Positions 6,335-6,530 of a stretch of 6,530 nt of DNA are shown in pieces. The notes under the pieces are model-generated. The model made no database searches, had not been told where the DNA came from, and worked only from the letters and a program-made list of their open reading frames with translations. Source of the stretch: DASXIW01 sp036497785 (lineage in GTDB: Bacteria; Pseudomonadota; Alphaproteobacteria; Acetobacterales; Acetobacteraceae); contig DASXIW010000290.1 in the NCBI GenBank assembly GCA_036497785.1, positions 1-6,530 on the forward strand, read 5' to 3'. The translations under genes and the position numbers were made by a program. Each line of letters begins with the position of its first letter. The stretch's first letter is position 1.

Positions 6335-6530
6335 ACCGTGTTCGATGTCGCCAGCCAGATTTACGATCAACTGATCGAGATGCGGCGCGGCTCCTCCGAG
6401 CTGATGCCAGGGCTGGCCCAGTCCTGGACCATCGCGCCGGACGGCAAGTCCTACACCTTCAAGCTGCGGCACGGCGTGAAGTGGCAGTCCAACAAGTTGT
6501 TCACCCCCACCCGCGACATGAATGCCGACG
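6335..6530 (+). pseudogene. Peptide ABC transporter substrate-binding protein (DppA/SBP5), 5'-truncated, open at right edge
   Basis: The frame gives TVFDVASQIYDQLIEMRRGS, SSELMPGLAQSWTIAPDGKS, YTFKLRHGVKWQSNK and LFTPTRDMNAD, an excellent match to the early part of mature DppA-type periplasmic binding proteins. These capture di- or oligopeptides, or sometimes glutathione-like compounds, for an inner-membrane ABC importer. In the family about 50 residues, including a signal peptide, precede this point. Here the same frame upstream reads arginine-rich nonsense back to a TGA at 6242, with no ATG and no hydrophobic segment. An ATG at 6331 behind a GGGAGA is out of frame. The 5' part is therefore missing, or an indel separates it. 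Continuation beyond 6530 is unknown, so calling the gene broken is an inference. Confidence 0.65.

Noticed and set aside
6331..6530. ATG at 6331 with a GGGAGA upstream as the binding-protein start
   Set aside because: It lies one base out of the DppA frame, its own frame is arginine-rich without homology, and it would give no signal peptide.

Overview
The window is GC-rich DNA (AT-rich only in one short intergenic island) with the codon bias of an alphaproteobacterium. Protein features point to Rhodospirillales, probably Acetobacteraceae: an NDUFAF5-type methyltransferase with the alphaproteobacterial C-terminal signature, an XrtA-type exosortase locus, and a T/A-rich palindromic spacer of a kind I associate from memory with that family. 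The placement is inference. There are no rRNA, tRNA or CRISPR elements and no recognisable transposase.

Left part (1-1870, minus strand): the tail of a PEP-CTERM/exosortase locus. Reading right to left on the minus strand it holds the last ~30 codons of an XrtA-associated polysaccharide deacetylase, a FemAB-family PEP-CTERM-associated protein, and an exosortase that runs off the left edge. Gene order and tight spacing look like an operon for polysaccharide production and protein sorting. The FemAB gene carries what look like three single-base deletions, and the deacetylase remnant one single-base insertion, so this block is a decaying locus or contains sequence errors.

Middle (about 1863-2526): the C-terminal half of a GT4 glycosyltransferase lies on the plus strand, joined head-to-head to the deacetylase remnant. 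Both genes lose their 5' parts at the same point, near 1862-1877, which marks a rearrangement breakpoint or a chimeric assembly join. A 91-bp AT-rich palindrome follows the glycosyltransferase stop.

Right part (2527-6221): four intact genes. A GNAT acetyltransferase (plus) converges on an NDUFAF5-like methyltransferase (minus). Divergent from the latter, behind a plausible sigma-70 promoter and a strong Shine-Dalgarno, is a two-gene operon: a cupin thiol dioxygenase of the cysteine/3-mercaptopropionate dioxygenase superfamily and a protein with four rhodanese domains, two of which keep a catalytic cysteine. Together they suggest thiol or sulfane-sulfur catabolism.

Right end (6222-6530): a hairpin, then the start of a DppA/OppA-type peptide-binding protein without a recognisable N-terminus or signal peptide. 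It is open at the window edge and appears truncated at its 5' end.

I found no clearly new molecular system. The most notable signals are the clustered damage and double truncation in the exosortase locus, and the dioxygenase plus four-rhodanese pair.
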